Shown here one piece after another: positions 38,757-47,515 of a stretch of DNA of 64,000 nucleotides (the first letter of the stretch is position 1; every line of letters starts with the position of its first letter). The DNA comes from Candidatus Omnitrophota bacterium (GTDB lineage: Bacteria; Omnitrophota; Gorgyraeia; Zapsychrales; Zapsychraceae). The translations under genes were made by a program, and so were the position numbers. Below the pieces are notes generated by a model. The model did not search any database. It saw only the letters and a program-made list of their open reading frames with translations, and had not been told where the DNA came from. The stretch is taken from contig JACKFL010000006.1 in the NCBI GenBank assembly GCA_020632495.1, positions 992,001 to 1,056,000 on the forward strand. The letters run 5' to 3'.

Positions 38757-40197
38757 CACTTAGCCTCCTTGTTATCAATTCCCGGATCATCTTGGGATTG
38801 GCCTTGCCTTGTGTTTTTTTCATGGCTTGTCCGACCAGGAATCCGATCGCCTTCTCCTGTCCGGATTGTATTTGTTCTACCACTTGCGGATTGTCGGTGA
38901 CCAAGGCGTCGACGATCCCTTCCAGCTCCCCTTCGTCGGATACCTGGGCCAGGCCTTCCTCCTCGATGATGGCTGTCGCGTCTTTGCCGCTGTCCAGCAT
39001 CTTCAAAAAGACATCCTTGGCCACGAGGTTGCTGATGGTTCCGTCGTCGACTTTCATGATCAAGTCGGTTAATCGTTCGGGTGTCATACCGAGCTGCGCA
39101 ATCGTTGTCTTTCGTTCATTAATGGCCTGCAGGACGCTGCCGTTGAGCCAATTGCAGATCTTTTTATAGTCATCGTAGATTCCAGCGCACGTTTCGAAAA
39201 AGTCCGCCATGCCGCGGTCCTGAATGATGATGCCGGCATCGTATTCAGTCAGGGCATAATCTTTCAAGAAACGTTGGAACTTGGCCTCGGGCAGTTCCGG
39301 CAGTGCCGCCCGGGCGGCCTCGATTTCGCTGTCCGCAAGCGTGAACGGGACAAGGTCGGGATCGGGAAAGTACCGGTAATCATGTGCTTCCTCCTTGGAC
39401 CGCATCGACGCGGTGCGCAGTTTGCTCTCGTCCCACAGCCGGGTTTCCTGGACTACTTTTTCACCGGCCAGCACGACTTTGTGTTGACGCGAGATTTCGT
39501 ATTCCAAGGCGGCGCGGACCGCCTTGAATGAGTTCATGTTTTTCAATTCGGTCTTGGTGCCGAAGGCGGTGCTGCCTGCCGGCCGGATAGAGACATTGGC
39601 GTCACAGCGCAGGCTTCCCTTTTCCATGTCGCAGTCGGAAACATCGAGATATGAGATCGCCAGTTTGAGGTTCTGCAGATAGTCGTACGCCTCCTGGGGA
39701 TCACGCAAATCCGGCTCCGAGACGATCTCGAGTAACGGTGTCCCGGTCCGATTGAAATCTACAAGGCTGGCATCTTCCGCGTGCACGAGTTTGCCCGCGT
39801 CTTCTTCCAAGTGGGCCCGGGTGATCCCGATTTTCTTGAGCTCTCCGTCGCCTACCGGAATATGCAGGTGGCCGCCGTAACAGATCGGCATGTCGAATTG
39901 GGAAATCTGATAATTCTTCGGGCAGTCCGGATAGTAATAATTTTTCCGGTCAAATTTAATGTAACGGTTGATCTCACAGTTTAAGGCCAGCCCGATGCGC
40001 ACCGCGTAGCGCAAGGCCTCCCGGTTGACCACCGGAAGCGATCCCGGCAGCCCCATGCACACCGGGCACACGTTGGTGTTGGGCGCCGAACCGAAAATAT
40101 TCCGGCAGCCGCAGAACATCTTAGTTTGCGTGGAGAGCTGCACGTGAACTTCCAATCCGATAACGGTTTCAAATTCTGTCTGGCTGCCGGACGTCAT
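38749..40197 (-). CDS. gatB: Aspartyl/glutamyl-tRNA(Asn/Gln) amidotransferase subunit B
   Basis: 482 residues. 'VIGLEVHVQLSTQTKMFCGC' and 'VCPVCMGLPGSLPVVN' at the N-terminus provide the zinc-binding cysteines and the GatB signature. 'FDRKNYYYPDCPKNYQISQ' and 'NRTGTPLLEIVSEPD' follow. The C-terminal YqeY-like domain ends 'GKANPKMIRELI'. It activates the carboxylate of misacylated Glu-tRNA(Gln) or Asp-tRNA(Asn) and channels ammonia from GatA. It is directly abutted by gatA upstream, and its end overlaps ctpA by 8 bases. Confidence 0.95.
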   Translation of the reverse strand: MTSGSQTEFETVIGLEVHVQLSTQTKMFCGCRNIFGSAPNTNVCPVCMGLPGSLPVVNREALRYAVRIGLALNCEINRYIKFDRKNYYYPDCPKNYQISQFDMPICYGGHLHIPVGDGELKKIGITRAHLEEDAGKLVHAEDASLVDFNRTGTPLLEIVSEPDLRDPQEAYDYLQNLKLAISYLDVSDCDMEKGSLRCDANVSIRPAGSTAFGTKTELKNMNSFKAVRAALEYEISRQHKVVLAGEKVVQETRLWDESKLRTASMRSKEEAHDYRYFPDPDLVPFTLADSEIEAARAALPELPEAKFQRFLKDYALTEYDAGIIIQDRGMADFFETCAGIYDDYKKICNWLNGSVLQAINERKTTIAQLGMTPERLTDLIMKVDDGTISNLVAKDVFLKMLDSGKDATAIIEEEGLAQVSDEGELEGIVDALVTDNPQVVEQIQSGQEKAIGFLVGQAMKKTQGKANPKMIRELITRRLSDG

Positions 40198-41628
40198 TTA
40201 GAGCTCCACTCTCTTGGTGTGCCAGTCGGTATTCTGCTCATAGGTGTAGGCGACCCGGAAGAGCATTTCTTCGTCGAAGGCCTTGGTGACGATCTGCAGA
40301 CCGATGGGCAGACCTTCGCCGGAAAAACCGCACGGCATCGATACGGCCGGCATGCCGCTGAGGTTGGCCGGAATCGTAAAAATGTCGGACAGGTACATGG
40401 CCAGCGGATCCGCGGACCGCTCGCCGATCTTAAAGGCGGTTGTCGGTGAAGTCGGTGTAATGATCGCATCGACCTGTTCGAAGGCCCTCTCCAGATCGTT
40501 CTTGATCAGCGTGCGTACTTTCAAGGCGCGCAGATAATACGCATCGTAGTAGCCCGACGACAAGGCGTAGGTCCCCAGAATGATCCGCCGCTTGGTCTCC
40601 GGACCGAAGCCGGCGTCGCGGGTCTCTTCATACATATCGACCAGCGGATTTTTGCGTGTCTCAGGCGGCCGCCGGCGCTGGCCGTATTGGACGCCGTCAA
40701 AGCGGGCCAGATTGCTGCTCGCCTCGGCCGTGCCCACGATGTAATAAGTGGCCACCGCGTATTCGGTGTGCGGCAAAGAGACATCCACGAAGGTCGCGCC
40801 CTTGTCCTGAAGAACGGTCTTGACCTGCTCGATGGCGGACTTTACCTCCGGGTCCATCCCGTCCACAAAATATTCCCGGGGCATGCCGATTTTTAATCCC
40901 TTTACGTCATTGACCAGTGCCCGTGTGTAGTCCGGAACCGGCACATCGGCGCTTGTGGAATCGAGCGGATCGTGGCCGGCGATGATGTTCAGTAACAAGG
41001 CGTTGTCGGTCACGTCCTTGGTGAACGGGCCGATCTGGTCCAGACTGGAGGCAAAGGCGATCAGGCCGTAGCGTGACACACGGCCGTAGGTGGGTTTCAG
41101 TCCGACCACGCCGCAAAATGCGGCCGGCTGCCGGATGGAGCCGCCGGTGTCGGAGCCGATCGCCCAAATGGCCTCATTGGCGGCCACGGCGGCCGCGGAT
41201 CCCCCGCTGGAACCGCCCGGCACCCGATCCAGTCCCCAGGGGTTCCGGGTGACACCGGATGACGAATTCTCCGTGGAGGATCCGAAGGCAAATTCGTCCA
41301 TGTTCGTGTTGCCGATCAGGACCGCGCCGCTCTCCTTCAATTTACGGATCACGGTCGCGTCGTACGGCGAGCGGAATCCCTTGAGGATGTGCGAGGCGCA
41401 GGTCGTTTCCAAATCCTCCATGCACATGTTGTCTTTGATCGCGATCGGTATCGGTTGTGTCCCGCTATAGTCGGCTGATTCCGCGGGATTCACGCGCAAA
41501 TAGGCATGGACCTTGTCGTCGTGTTCATTGATCTGGCCCAGGACCGATTGGTGGATTTCGGCCGGTGTGGTTTGCCCGTCTTTAAGCAGGTCGAGGAGAT
41601 CGTGAGCGGTGCGTTCGTGGAGTTTCAT
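40198..41628 (-). CDS. gatA: Aspartyl/glutamyl-tRNA(Asn/Gln) amidotransferase subunit A
   Basis: 476 residues of the amidase-signature family. 'IPIAIKDNMCMEDLETTCAS' carries the catalytic Lys, 'RVPGGSSGGSAAAVAANEA' the cis-Ser and nucleophile Ser loop, and 'GSDTGGSIRQPAAFCGVVGL' the amidase signature. It hydrolyses glutamine to deliver ammonia to GatB. It starts within an ATGA overlap with gatC (41625-41628) and ends next to the gatB ATG, the standard gatCAB order. Confidence 0.95.
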   Translation of the reverse strand: MKLHERTAHDLLDLLKDGQTTPAEIHQSVLGQINEHDDKVHAYLRVNPAESADYSGTQPIPIAIKDNMCMEDLETTCASHILKGFRSPYDATVIRKLKESGAVLIGNTNMDEFAFGSSTENSSSGVTRNPWGLDRVPGGSSGGSAAAVAANEAIWAIGSDTGGSIRQPAAFCGVVGLKPTYGRVSRYGLIAFASSLDQIGPFTKDVTDNALLLNIIAGHDPLDSTSADVPVPDYTRALVNDVKGLKIGMPREYFVDGMDPEVKSAIEQVKTVLQDKGATFVDVSLPHTEYAVATYYIVGTAEASSNLARFDGVQYGQRRRPPETRKNPLVDMYEETRDAGFGPETKRRIILGTYALSSGYYDAYYLRALKVRTLIKNDLERAFEQVDAIITPTSPTTAFKIGERSADPLAMYLSDIFTIPANLSGMPAVSMPCGFSGEGLPIGLQIVTKAFDEEMLFRVAYTYEQNTDWHTKRVEL

Positions 41629-41915
41629 TCAATGACCTTGGGAACTTTAAAGGCGCCATCGCGCTGTTCGATGGCAATGGCCAGGGCCTTGTCATGCGGG
41701 AGCGAGGGTTTCACTTCATCAGGACGAAAGACATTTTTCAGGGAGAGGGCGTGGCTGGTCGGTTCTACCGCGGAAACATCCAATTCCTTCAATTTATTGA
41801 TGTAACCGATAATCTTCTCGAGGTCATGCTGCAGCCGGCCGACTTCCTCTTCCTTCAGATGAATACGGGCCAGGGCAGCCACATAGCGGACATCCTGATC
41901 GGTGATAATACTCAT
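41625..41915 (-). CDS. gatC: Aspartyl/glutamyl-tRNA(Asn/Gln) amidotransferase subunit C
   Basis: 96 residues. 'VRYVAALARIHLKEEEVGRL' and 'INKLKELDVSAVEPTSHAL' are the GatC anchors, and 'LRPD'-like 'FRPDEVKPSLPHDKAL' closes the protein. It wraps the GatA-GatB interface as a stabilising subunit. First gene of an eight-gene operon running to the HTH-TM protein at 35060. The upstream gap (41916-41990) is AT-rich and may hold its promoter, for which TTGAGC and TACGAT at 17-base spacing are weak candidates. Confidence 0.9.
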   Translation of the reverse strand: MSIITDQDVRYVAALARIHLKEEEVGRLQHDLEKIIGYINKLKELDVSAVEPTSHALSLKNVFRPDEVKPSLPHDKALAIAIEQRDGAFKVPKVIE

Positions 41916-41990
41916 AATATACTTATTCTCTAATATTAATAAAATGAAGAACCTATCGTAACACCAATTAAGGCAAAGCTCAAGCGGAAA

Positions 41991-42359
41991 CTACGGCAGC
42001 CGGGCCCGGACATCGTCGCTGAGCGCCTCCGGTTTGAAATCCCGGCTCAGGTAGACCAGACGCACATCGGCGGTGACCAGATGGCGTCCGTCCTGGGCGT
42101 GATAGATGTCCTGCCGGAAATGGATCTGGGCGGCGGTGATCCTGGTTATTTCGGCCGTCACGCGGATCCGGTCGCCGTACCGGGCCGGGGACTTGTACTT
42201 GACGTGGCACTCGATAACGGCGTAAAAAAAGTCTCCGTGGGGCGAAATCCCCCGCTCTACCAGGTATTCGGTACGGGCTTCCTCCAGAAACTTCAGATAG
42301 TTGGCGTAGTAAACCACTCCGCCCGCGTCCGTATCATGATAGTAAATCGTCTTTTCCAT
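41991..42359 (-). CDS. YbgC/FadM-like acyl-CoA thioesterase (hotdog fold)
   Basis: 122 residues from the ATG at 42359, which follows GGAG. 'IYYHDTDAGGVVYYANYLKF' holds the catalytic Asp and is the hallmark of the YbgC/4-hydroxybenzoyl-CoA thioesterase group. 'EYLVERGISP' and 'VKYKSPARYGDRIRVTAEI' follow. It hydrolyses short- or medium-chain acyl-CoAs or acyl-ACPs; in some bacteria YbgC travels with tol-pal, but not here. The stop lies 75 bases before gatC, so it may be a separate transcript with its own promoter. Confidence 0.83.
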   Translation of the reverse strand: MEKTIYYHDTDAGGVVYYANYLKFLEEARTEYLVERGISPHGDFFYAVIECHVKYKSPARYGDRIRVTAEITRITAAQIHFRQDIYHAQDGRHLVTADVRLVYLSRDFKPEALSDDVRARLP

Positions 42360-42394
42360 TGTGCTCCATTCGTTTACGACAATTCGTCTGTCGT

Positions 42395-42423
42395 TTTTTA
42401 GCATTCTTCAGGGCCGCTGTCAA
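42395..42423 (-). promoter_or_regulatory. Promoter for the thioesterase gene
   Basis: A perfect TTGACA (42418-42423) and a TGC-extended TAAAAA (42395-42400) on the minus strand with 17-base spacing. The start would fall near 42388, giving a leader of about 29 bases with GGAG before the ATG. A GCGGG/CCCGC stem (42427-42438) lies just upstream. Confidence 0.5.
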
Positions 42424-42544
42424 GGGGCGGGACCCCGCAAAACGTTGAAATCACGAAAAAATTATGCTCCAAAAAAGATTTTATGATACGATATTAGCAC
42501 ATCAACCTAAACCCTTGACCACAGGCAACCTGCGACCACCAACG

Positions 42545-42934
42545 ATGAGTGTAAAAACGGCCAAATTTACCGGAAAAGAAAAAAGGCTCCATCCGCGGTG
42601 GGATATCGAAAACCGTGTTTTTTTCCGCCGCGAAAGCAATCCTGACGAGCATCTCGCCTATACTAAAGACCTGAGCTGTACCGGAACCTGTATTCTCACC
42701 AAGGAAAAGGTCCGTTTGGGCCAAACCCTCAAAATCAGCATATATCTTTCCGAAGCCGAAACTATCACCCTTTCGGCAAAAGTGATGTGGATGCGCAAAG
42801 CCGATGATTTGTTCTGTGTGGGCATCCACTTTGTGGATATCACTCAGGATGAGCAAACCTTCATCCTTCAGCACGCCTACGAATTAAATCATGACACCGT
42901 GGTTAATCACTGGTTTCGTGACTGGAACGGCTAG
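42545..42934 (+). CDS. PilZ-domain protein
   Basis: 129 residues. 'RLHPR' is the RxxxR motif and 'DLSCTGTCI' the (D/N)xSxxG motif that together bind c-di-GMP in PilZ domains. The beta-barrel strands run through 'GQTLKISIYL', 'SAKVMWMRKADD' and 'CVGIHFVDI'. It is a stand-alone PilZ domain with a short helical tail, likely a c-di-GMP effector for motility, adhesion or exopolysaccharide. The ATG at 42545 gives the compact domain; an upstream in-frame start at 42464 would add 27 residues of low conservation. The 3' end overlaps rsmA convergently by 4 bases. Confidence 0.83.
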   Translation: MSVKTAKFTGKEKRLHPRWDIENRVFFRRESNPDEHLAYTKDLSCTGTCILTKEKVRLGQTLKISIYLSEAETITLSAKVMWMRKADDLFCVGIHFVDITQDEQTFILQHAYELNHDTVVNHWFRDWNG

Positions 42935-43734
42935 TTCCCCGCCTCGTCAATCTGTCTGAATATTCTCACAAAATCTTCGATCGACAATGTTTCGGCCCGG
43001 GCCTCCGGTTTGATCCGGCACGCGCATAATTTGTTCCGCAGTTCCTCTTTGGCACCGGCGTAAGGCAGCGCATTGATCAACGTCTTTCGACGCTGGGTGA
43101 AAGTTTGCTGCACAAAGCGGAAGAAGCGTGATTCATCCGGTAGGCGGAATCGCGGAGAGCGAAAGTCCATGCGGACAAAACAGGAATCTACCTTGGGTAC
43201 GGGAAAAAAGGCCGTGCGCTTGATCGAAAACAAAACTTTAATTTCGGCGTAAAACTGCGCGAACACCGACAAGGATCCGTAGATCTTGTTTCCCGGCGCC
43301 GCCGCCAACCGTTCGCCGAATTCCCGCTGGACTGTCAGAAAGAACGTGCGTATCCGTGAGCGATGCGCGATGGCATATTCCACGATCGGCGTGGATATAT
43401 TGTAGGGGATATTTCCAACGAGTATGATCTTCTCTCCCGGCGGCAGCGCGTAGGTCAGGATGTCGGTCTGCGAGATGGTGACAGGTTGGCCGGCCAATTC
43501 CTGACGCAGATAGTCGGCCATCCGCGGGTCCTTTTCGACCAAAAACAGGCGGCCGGCCTGTCCGGCCAGCGGCTTCGACAATACGCCCTTCCCCGGTCCG
43601 ATCTCCACAACCGTATCGGAATCGCGCACGTCGCAGGCCCGCACAATACGGTCGCGTACCGCCGGACTGATGAGGAAATTCTGGCCGAACGATTTTTTCG
43701 GAGCCGGGCCCGGCCGGCGGGAGCGTGGTGTCAT
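42931..43734 (-). CDS. rsmA: 16S rRNA (adenine1518-N6/adenine1519-N6)-dimethyltransferase
   Basis: 267 residues. 'KKSFGQNFLISPAVRDRIV' is the KsgA N-terminal signature. 'TVVEIGPGKGVLSKPLAGQA' is the SAM motif I, and 'LVGNIPYNISTPIV' the NIPY catalytic loop. 'FAQFYAEIKVLFSIKRTAFF' and 'VPKVDSCFVRM' identify the subfamily. It dimethylates two adjacent adenines near the 3' end of 16S rRNA. It is 3 bases downstream of pdxA, the usual pdxA-rsmA pairing, and closes the long recA-to-rsmA run. Confidence 0.93.
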   Translation of the reverse strand: MTPRSRRPGPAPKKSFGQNFLISPAVRDRIVRACDVRDSDTVVEIGPGKGVLSKPLAGQAGRLFLVEKDPRMADYLRQELAGQPVTISQTDILTYALPPGEKIILVGNIPYNISTPIVEYAIAHRSRIRTFFLTVQREFGERLAAAPGNKIYGSLSVFAQFYAEIKVLFSIKRTAFFPVPKVDSCFVRMDFRSPRFRLPDESRFFRFVQQTFTQRRKTLINALPYAGAKEELRNKLCACRIKPEARAETLSIEDFVRIFRQIDEAGN

Positions 43735-43737
43735 GAC

Positions 43738-44676
43738 TCAACCCAGTTCGCATGCCACCCGGATCGCCGCGATCATCGACGCCGGATCGGCCATGTCTTT
43801 TCCGGCAATGTCGAATGCCGTACCGTGGGCCGGAGAGGTCCGGACAAACGGGAGTCCGATCGTCAGATTGACTACCGAATCGAAGGCCAGTGTCTTGACC
43901 GGAATCAAACCCTGATCATGGTACATCGCCACCACGCAGTCGTAGTCAGCAAGCCGGGACGGGATAAACAGGGTGTCGGCGGCAAACGGTCCGGTCGCAG
44001 TGATGCCGCCGCGCCGGGCACGCGAAAGGGCCGGCCCAATGACCGTTTTTTCCTCTGTTCCCATCCGGCCGCTTTCTCCGGCATGCGGATTCAGGCCGCA
44101 CACAGCGATGCGCGGCCGGCGGATACCGAAATGAGCCTTGAGGGCCCTGTCGACAAGTCGGATGGCGGTCAGAACCGCCTCGGTTGTGACGGCCTTGGGG
44201 ACGTCCTTCAGCGGGATGTGCCGGGTGCAGATGATCGTGCGCAGCGGTCCGTTGACAAACATCATGCCCACCTCCGCGGTGTCAAAAGCCTCGGCCAGGA
44301 ATTCGGTATGGCCGATGAAACTGCTCTTGGACAGCATGATGGCCTCTTTGGATACCGGTGCCGTGACCAGGGCGTCGATGCGCCTGGACTTCAATAGATC
44401 CACCGCGGCCTCCAAATACCGCAGGGCTGCCCGGCCATTAACTACCGAAGTCTTGCCGATCCGGGCTCCGCCCGCGCCGAGTCCGTCAACAAGGTATCGG
44501 CTGACAGCAGTGCTGCGCGGCAATGCACACGCCGCTTCATCACCGATCACCACAAAATTCGCCAGACGCCGTACGGCGGACCTGGACAGCGCCTTGGCAA
44601 CGACTTCCGGGCCGATACCGCCCGGATCGCCGAGGGTGATTCCGATGACCCTACTGTTTGATTTCGATGTAGGCAT
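43738..44676 (-). CDS. pdxA: 4-hydroxythreonine-4-phosphate dehydrogenase
   Basis: 312 residues. 'VIGITLGDPGGIGPEVVAKA' is the PdxA N-terminus. 'FIGHTEFLAEAF' carries the first metal-binding His, 'VCGLNPHAGESGRMGTEE' the second His, and 'VVAMYHDQGLIPVKTLAF' the third. 'VRTSPAHGTAFDIAGKDMAD' ends it. It oxidises 4-phosphohydroxy-threonine in the DXP-dependent PLP pathway, supplying the substrate partner for PdxJ at 28799-29512. It overlaps the 3' end of the SurA-like gene by 26 bases, as is common for surA-pdxA-rsmA. Confidence 0.93.
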   Translation of the reverse strand: MPTSKSNSRVIGITLGDPGGIGPEVVAKALSRSAVRRLANFVVIGDEAACALPRSTAVSRYLVDGLGAGGARIGKTSVVNGRAALRYLEAAVDLLKSRRIDALVTAPVSKEAIMLSKSSFIGHTEFLAEAFDTAEVGMMFVNGPLRTIICTRHIPLKDVPKAVTTEAVLTAIRLVDRALKAHFGIRRPRIAVCGLNPHAGESGRMGTEEKTVIGPALSRARRGGITATGPFAADTLFIPSRLADYDCVVAMYHDQGLIPVKTLAFDSVVNLTIGLPFVRTSPAHGTAFDIAGKDMADPASMIAAIRVACELG

Positions 44677-45601
44677 CCTGCTTGAGCTCTTCCATCCAGG
44701 CGAGGTACCGTTCGCGGAATTTGGTGTTGTAGATTTGCTGGGTGATTGCGCTTTCCACGTCTTCCAGCGGGGCGAGATTGGCGGTGAACTTTTGAGTCAC
44801 CTTAAAGAGGTAGAAGCCGATGTCAACTTCAAAGACGTCCGAGACCTCTCCCTCTTTCAGATGAAAGACGACCTTTTCCAGCTCCGGGAGAAGCTGGCCG
44901 CGTTCGACCATGCCCAACGACGAGGCCTTGGAATATTTTTCGGCGACCATGGAGAAGTCCATGCCGTTCTCGATCATGATGCGGGCCACCTCGGCGTCCT
45001 TCGCGGCTGCCTCCTTGTCCTCATCGAAGGGGATAAAGATCGACTCGACGTTGATCCTTTCCTTCTGCATAAATTTGTCGATGTTTTGCTGGTAGAAGTT
45101 GGTGACTTCGGCGGGATTGACGTATATTTTGGACTTGATCTGATTTTCGATGACAAAGGCGATTTTGAGCTGATCGCGGATCTTATTTTCCACATCCGTC
45201 ATGGTTGCCCCGTTCTTGACGAGCGCGTCGTTGAAGGCCTGCTCCGAGGGATAGCGCTCGATGAGCGATTCGATCTTCTGGTCGACGATCCGGTCTTTGA
45301 CGGCCAGCCCCATGTCATTGGCCTTGCTCAACAGCAACTTGTCTTCGACAAGTTTCTTAAGGCCGTTGATTTCCAGATCGAGCATGACCTGATCGATCTC
45401 CTCCTGGCTCTTGCCCTCGGCGACCAGGGCTGCATAGGTAGCCTTGACGTACTCCCGCAGATCACGTAAGGTCACCAATTCGTCGTTGACGATCGCCAGA
45501 ATGGCATCGTCCAGCGCCGCTGCCGGCGGTGTCATGACCGTAACGTTTAAAGCGAGAAAAATGGCGGCAGCCGTAAAAAATGTTTTATGTCGTCGTTGCA
45601 T
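44651..45601 (-). CDS. SurA-like periplasmic chaperone/peptidyl-prolyl isomerase
   Basis: 316 residues. A signal peptide (residues 8-30, 'AAAIFLALNVTVMTPPAAA') precedes a SurA_N-type start: 'ILAIVNDELVTLRDLREY'. A helical chaperone domain follows to about residue 200. A single parvulin-like domain contains 'ESIFIPFDEDKEAAAKDAE', 'MDFSMVAEKYSKASSLGM' and 'KEGEVSDVFEVDIGFYLFKV'. It should escort outer-membrane proteins through the periplasm. Its position just before pdxA and rsmA is the classic surA-pdxA-rsmA order. Only one isomerase domain is present, against two in enterobacterial SurA. Confidence 0.83.
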   Translation of the reverse strand: MQRRHKTFFTAAAIFLALNVTVMTPPAAALDDAILAIVNDELVTLRDLREYVKATYAALVAEGKSQEEIDQVMLDLEINGLKKLVEDKLLLSKANDMGLAVKDRIVDQKIESLIERYPSEQAFNDALVKNGATMTDVENKIRDQLKIAFVIENQIKSKIYVNPAEVTNFYQQNIDKFMQKERINVESIFIPFDEDKEAAAKDAEVARIMIENGMDFSMVAEKYSKASSLGMVERGQLLPELEKVVFHLKEGEVSDVFEVDIGFYLFKVTQKFTANLAPLEDVESAITQQIYNTKFRERYLAWMEELKQDAYIEIKQ

Positions 45602-47489
45602 GATGCTGCTCCTTGCTGGACTTTTTCAAATTTTCAACGGATTCCTTGAGTAACCGGCAGTAGAGGTCGAATCCGATACTGGCAATGTATCCGGACTGCT
45701 CGGGCCCGAGGAGATTCCCCGCTCCCCGGATTTGCAGATCTTCAAAGGCGATATGAAATCCCGCGCCCAAGCCGCTGAATTTCTTGATGGCCTCAATCCT
45801 GTTTTTCGCATCAGTTGACAGGATGCTCGCCGGCGGCACGATCAGATATGTGTACGCCTTGACCGTTGAACGACCGACCCGGCCGCGCAGCTGGTGCAAT
45901 TCGGAGAGGCCGAAGCGGTCGGCGCGGTTGACGATGAGCGTATTGGCATTGGGGATATCAATCCCGGAGCCGATGATCGTGGTGCAAACCAAAATGTCGA
46001 TCGCCCCTTCCAGAAAGGCCAGCATGATGTGCTCCAGCTCTTTTGGGGCCATCTGGCCGTGACCGACCGCTATTTTGGCTTTAGGGCATAATTTCTCTAC
46101 TATTTTAGCAATCTGCGCGATATCTTCAACGCGATTGTGCAGAAAAAAGACCTGGCCTTTGCGCCGTAACTCGCGTTGCAGGGCCTTTTGGATGGCCTCT
46201 TCGTCGAATTGCATGACCTCGGTTACCACCGGGATCCGCTTCTGGGGTGGTGTGGAGATCACCGACATATCCCGGGCGCCGGTGAGGGCCATATGCAGGG
46301 TGCGTGGAATCGGCGTGGCGGTCAGGGTCAGCACATCCGCCAGCAGCCGCATGTGTTTGAGCTTCTCCTTGGCTGTGACCCCGAAACGTTGTTCTTCGTC
46401 AATGATGATCAGGCCCAGGTCCTTAAAACCGATATCTTTGGAGATCAGCCGGTGCGTGCCGATGACAATGTCGACTTTACCCTCTATGCAGTCGCGGACA
46501 ATCGCCTCCTGCTCGGCCTTGCTGCGAAAACGGCTGAGCATGGCCACCTTGACCGGAAAATCCTTCAGCCGCGTGTTGAAATTATAAAAATGCTGTTCCG
46601 CCAGGATGGTGGTCGGGACCAGGACCGCGACCTGCCTGTTGTCCATGACCGCCTTGAACGCCGCGCGCAGGGCGACCTCGGTCTTCCCGTAACCTACGTC
46701 ACCGCATAGCAGCCGGTCCATCGGCGTTGTCGATTCCATGTCCGTCCGGACATCGATCATGGCCTTGACCTGATCCTCGGTCTCCTGAAACGGAAAGCCT
46801 TTTTCGAACTCCCGCTGCCACTCGGTATCCTTGCTGTAGGCGTGTCCCTTCAGGCTGGCCCGCATCGCCTGAATATGCAGCAGTTCGGCGGCGAGCCGTT
46901 GAAGACGCTTCTGGATTTGCGCCTTGATCCGGATCCACTCCCGGCTGCCCAGTTTAAACAGCCGCGGAGGTTTTTTGTTAAAGCTGATATATTTTTGGAC
47001 GAGGCGCACGTCGTGCTTCGGCACCAGGAGCCGGTCACCGCCCTGGTATTCTATGACGAAGTGCTCCTTCTCAGTGTGGGCCAGCTGGACCTTTTCCACG
47101 CCGAGATACTTGCCGATGCCGTGTTGAGAATGAACGACATAATCCCCCTTGTCGATATCGACAAAGTTTGTCAGGGGGATGTCTTCGGAGAAAACCGCTT
47201 CTTTCCTACGTTCTTTAAACGGCAGCAGGATGATGATTTTGTGCTGCCAGATCGACTTGCCCGAGATCATGTTGTAGCTGGCGATCTGACGTATTTCGTC
47301 GTCGTCGAAATCGATGCGGACCGGTCCGTCGAAATTGACCGGATAAATATCGATGATCTCTCCGCGCCTGGCAAACTCGCCTTCCGCGGACGGTTTTTTT
47401 ACCTTGGTGTAGTGGTAGGCGACAAGGTTATTGAGGATGATCTCGGGGTCGATGGTCTGGCCGACAAACAATTCAAACGACTTAAACAT
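45585..47489 (-). CDS. mfd: Shortened transcription-repair coupling factor Mfd, lacking most of the UvrB-like region and the C-terminal TRCF domain
   Basis: 634 residues against about 1150 in full-length Mfd. Residues 35-72 ('GEFARRGEIIDIYP', 'RIDFDDDEIRQIASYN') are a remnant of the UvrB-homology region. The RNA-polymerase-interacting CarD-like domain spans about 110-175 ('GDYVVHSQHGIGKYLGVEKV'). The RecG-like translocase follows with Walker A 'CGDVGYGKTEVALRA' near 262, the DEEQ box near 363 and 'TATPIPRTLHMALTGARDMS'. The TRG motif is at the end ('FEDLQIRGAGNLLGPEQSG'). The protein stops about 25 residues later, so domain 7 is missing. The upstream gene secDF ends 26 bases before the ATG, so no N-terminal part exists here. 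Confidence 0.88.
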   Translation of the reverse strand: MFKSFELFVGQTIDPEIILNNLVAYHYTKVKKPSAEGEFARRGEIIDIYPVNFDGPVRIDFDDDEIRQIASYNMISGKSIWQHKIIILLPFKERRKEAVFSEDIPLTNFVDIDKGDYVVHSQHGIGKYLGVEKVQLAHTEKEHFVIEYQGGDRLLVPKHDVRLVQKYISFNKKPPRLFKLGSREWIRIKAQIQKRLQRLAAELLHIQAMRASLKGHAYSKDTEWQREFEKGFPFQETEDQVKAMIDVRTDMESTTPMDRLLCGDVGYGKTEVALRAAFKAVMDNRQVAVLVPTTILAEQHFYNFNTRLKDFPVKVAMLSRFRSKAEQEAIVRDCIEGKVDIVIGTHRLISKDIGFKDLGLIIIDEEQRFGVTAKEKLKHMRLLADVLTLTATPIPRTLHMALTGARDMSVISTPPQKRIPVVTEVMQFDEEAIQKALQRELRRKGQVFFLHNRVEDIAQIAKIVEKLCPKAKIAVGHGQMAPKELEHIMLAFLEGAIDILVCTTIIGSGIDIPNANTLIVNRADRFGLSELHQLRGRVGRSTVKAYTYLIVPPASILSTDAKNRIEAIKKFSGLGAGFHIAFEDLQIRGAGNLLGPEQSGYIASIGFDLYCRLLKESVENLKKSSKEQHHATTT

Positions 47490-47515
47490 GGCGCGCTATC
47501 CATACGAAACATCCG

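Noticed and set aside
42376..42399. ACGACA/TGTCGT hairpin followed by six T on the plus strand, like a rho-independent terminator
   Set aside because: No plus-strand gene ends upstream, and the sequence overlaps the -10 and start region of the thioesterase promoter on the other strand. Probably coincidence.
45585..47515. Mfd as a pseudogene or frameshifted full-length gene
   Set aside because: The helicase motifs and frame are intact. secDF ends 26 bases upstream and the SurA-like gene overlaps the 3' end, so no lost pieces are lying next to it.
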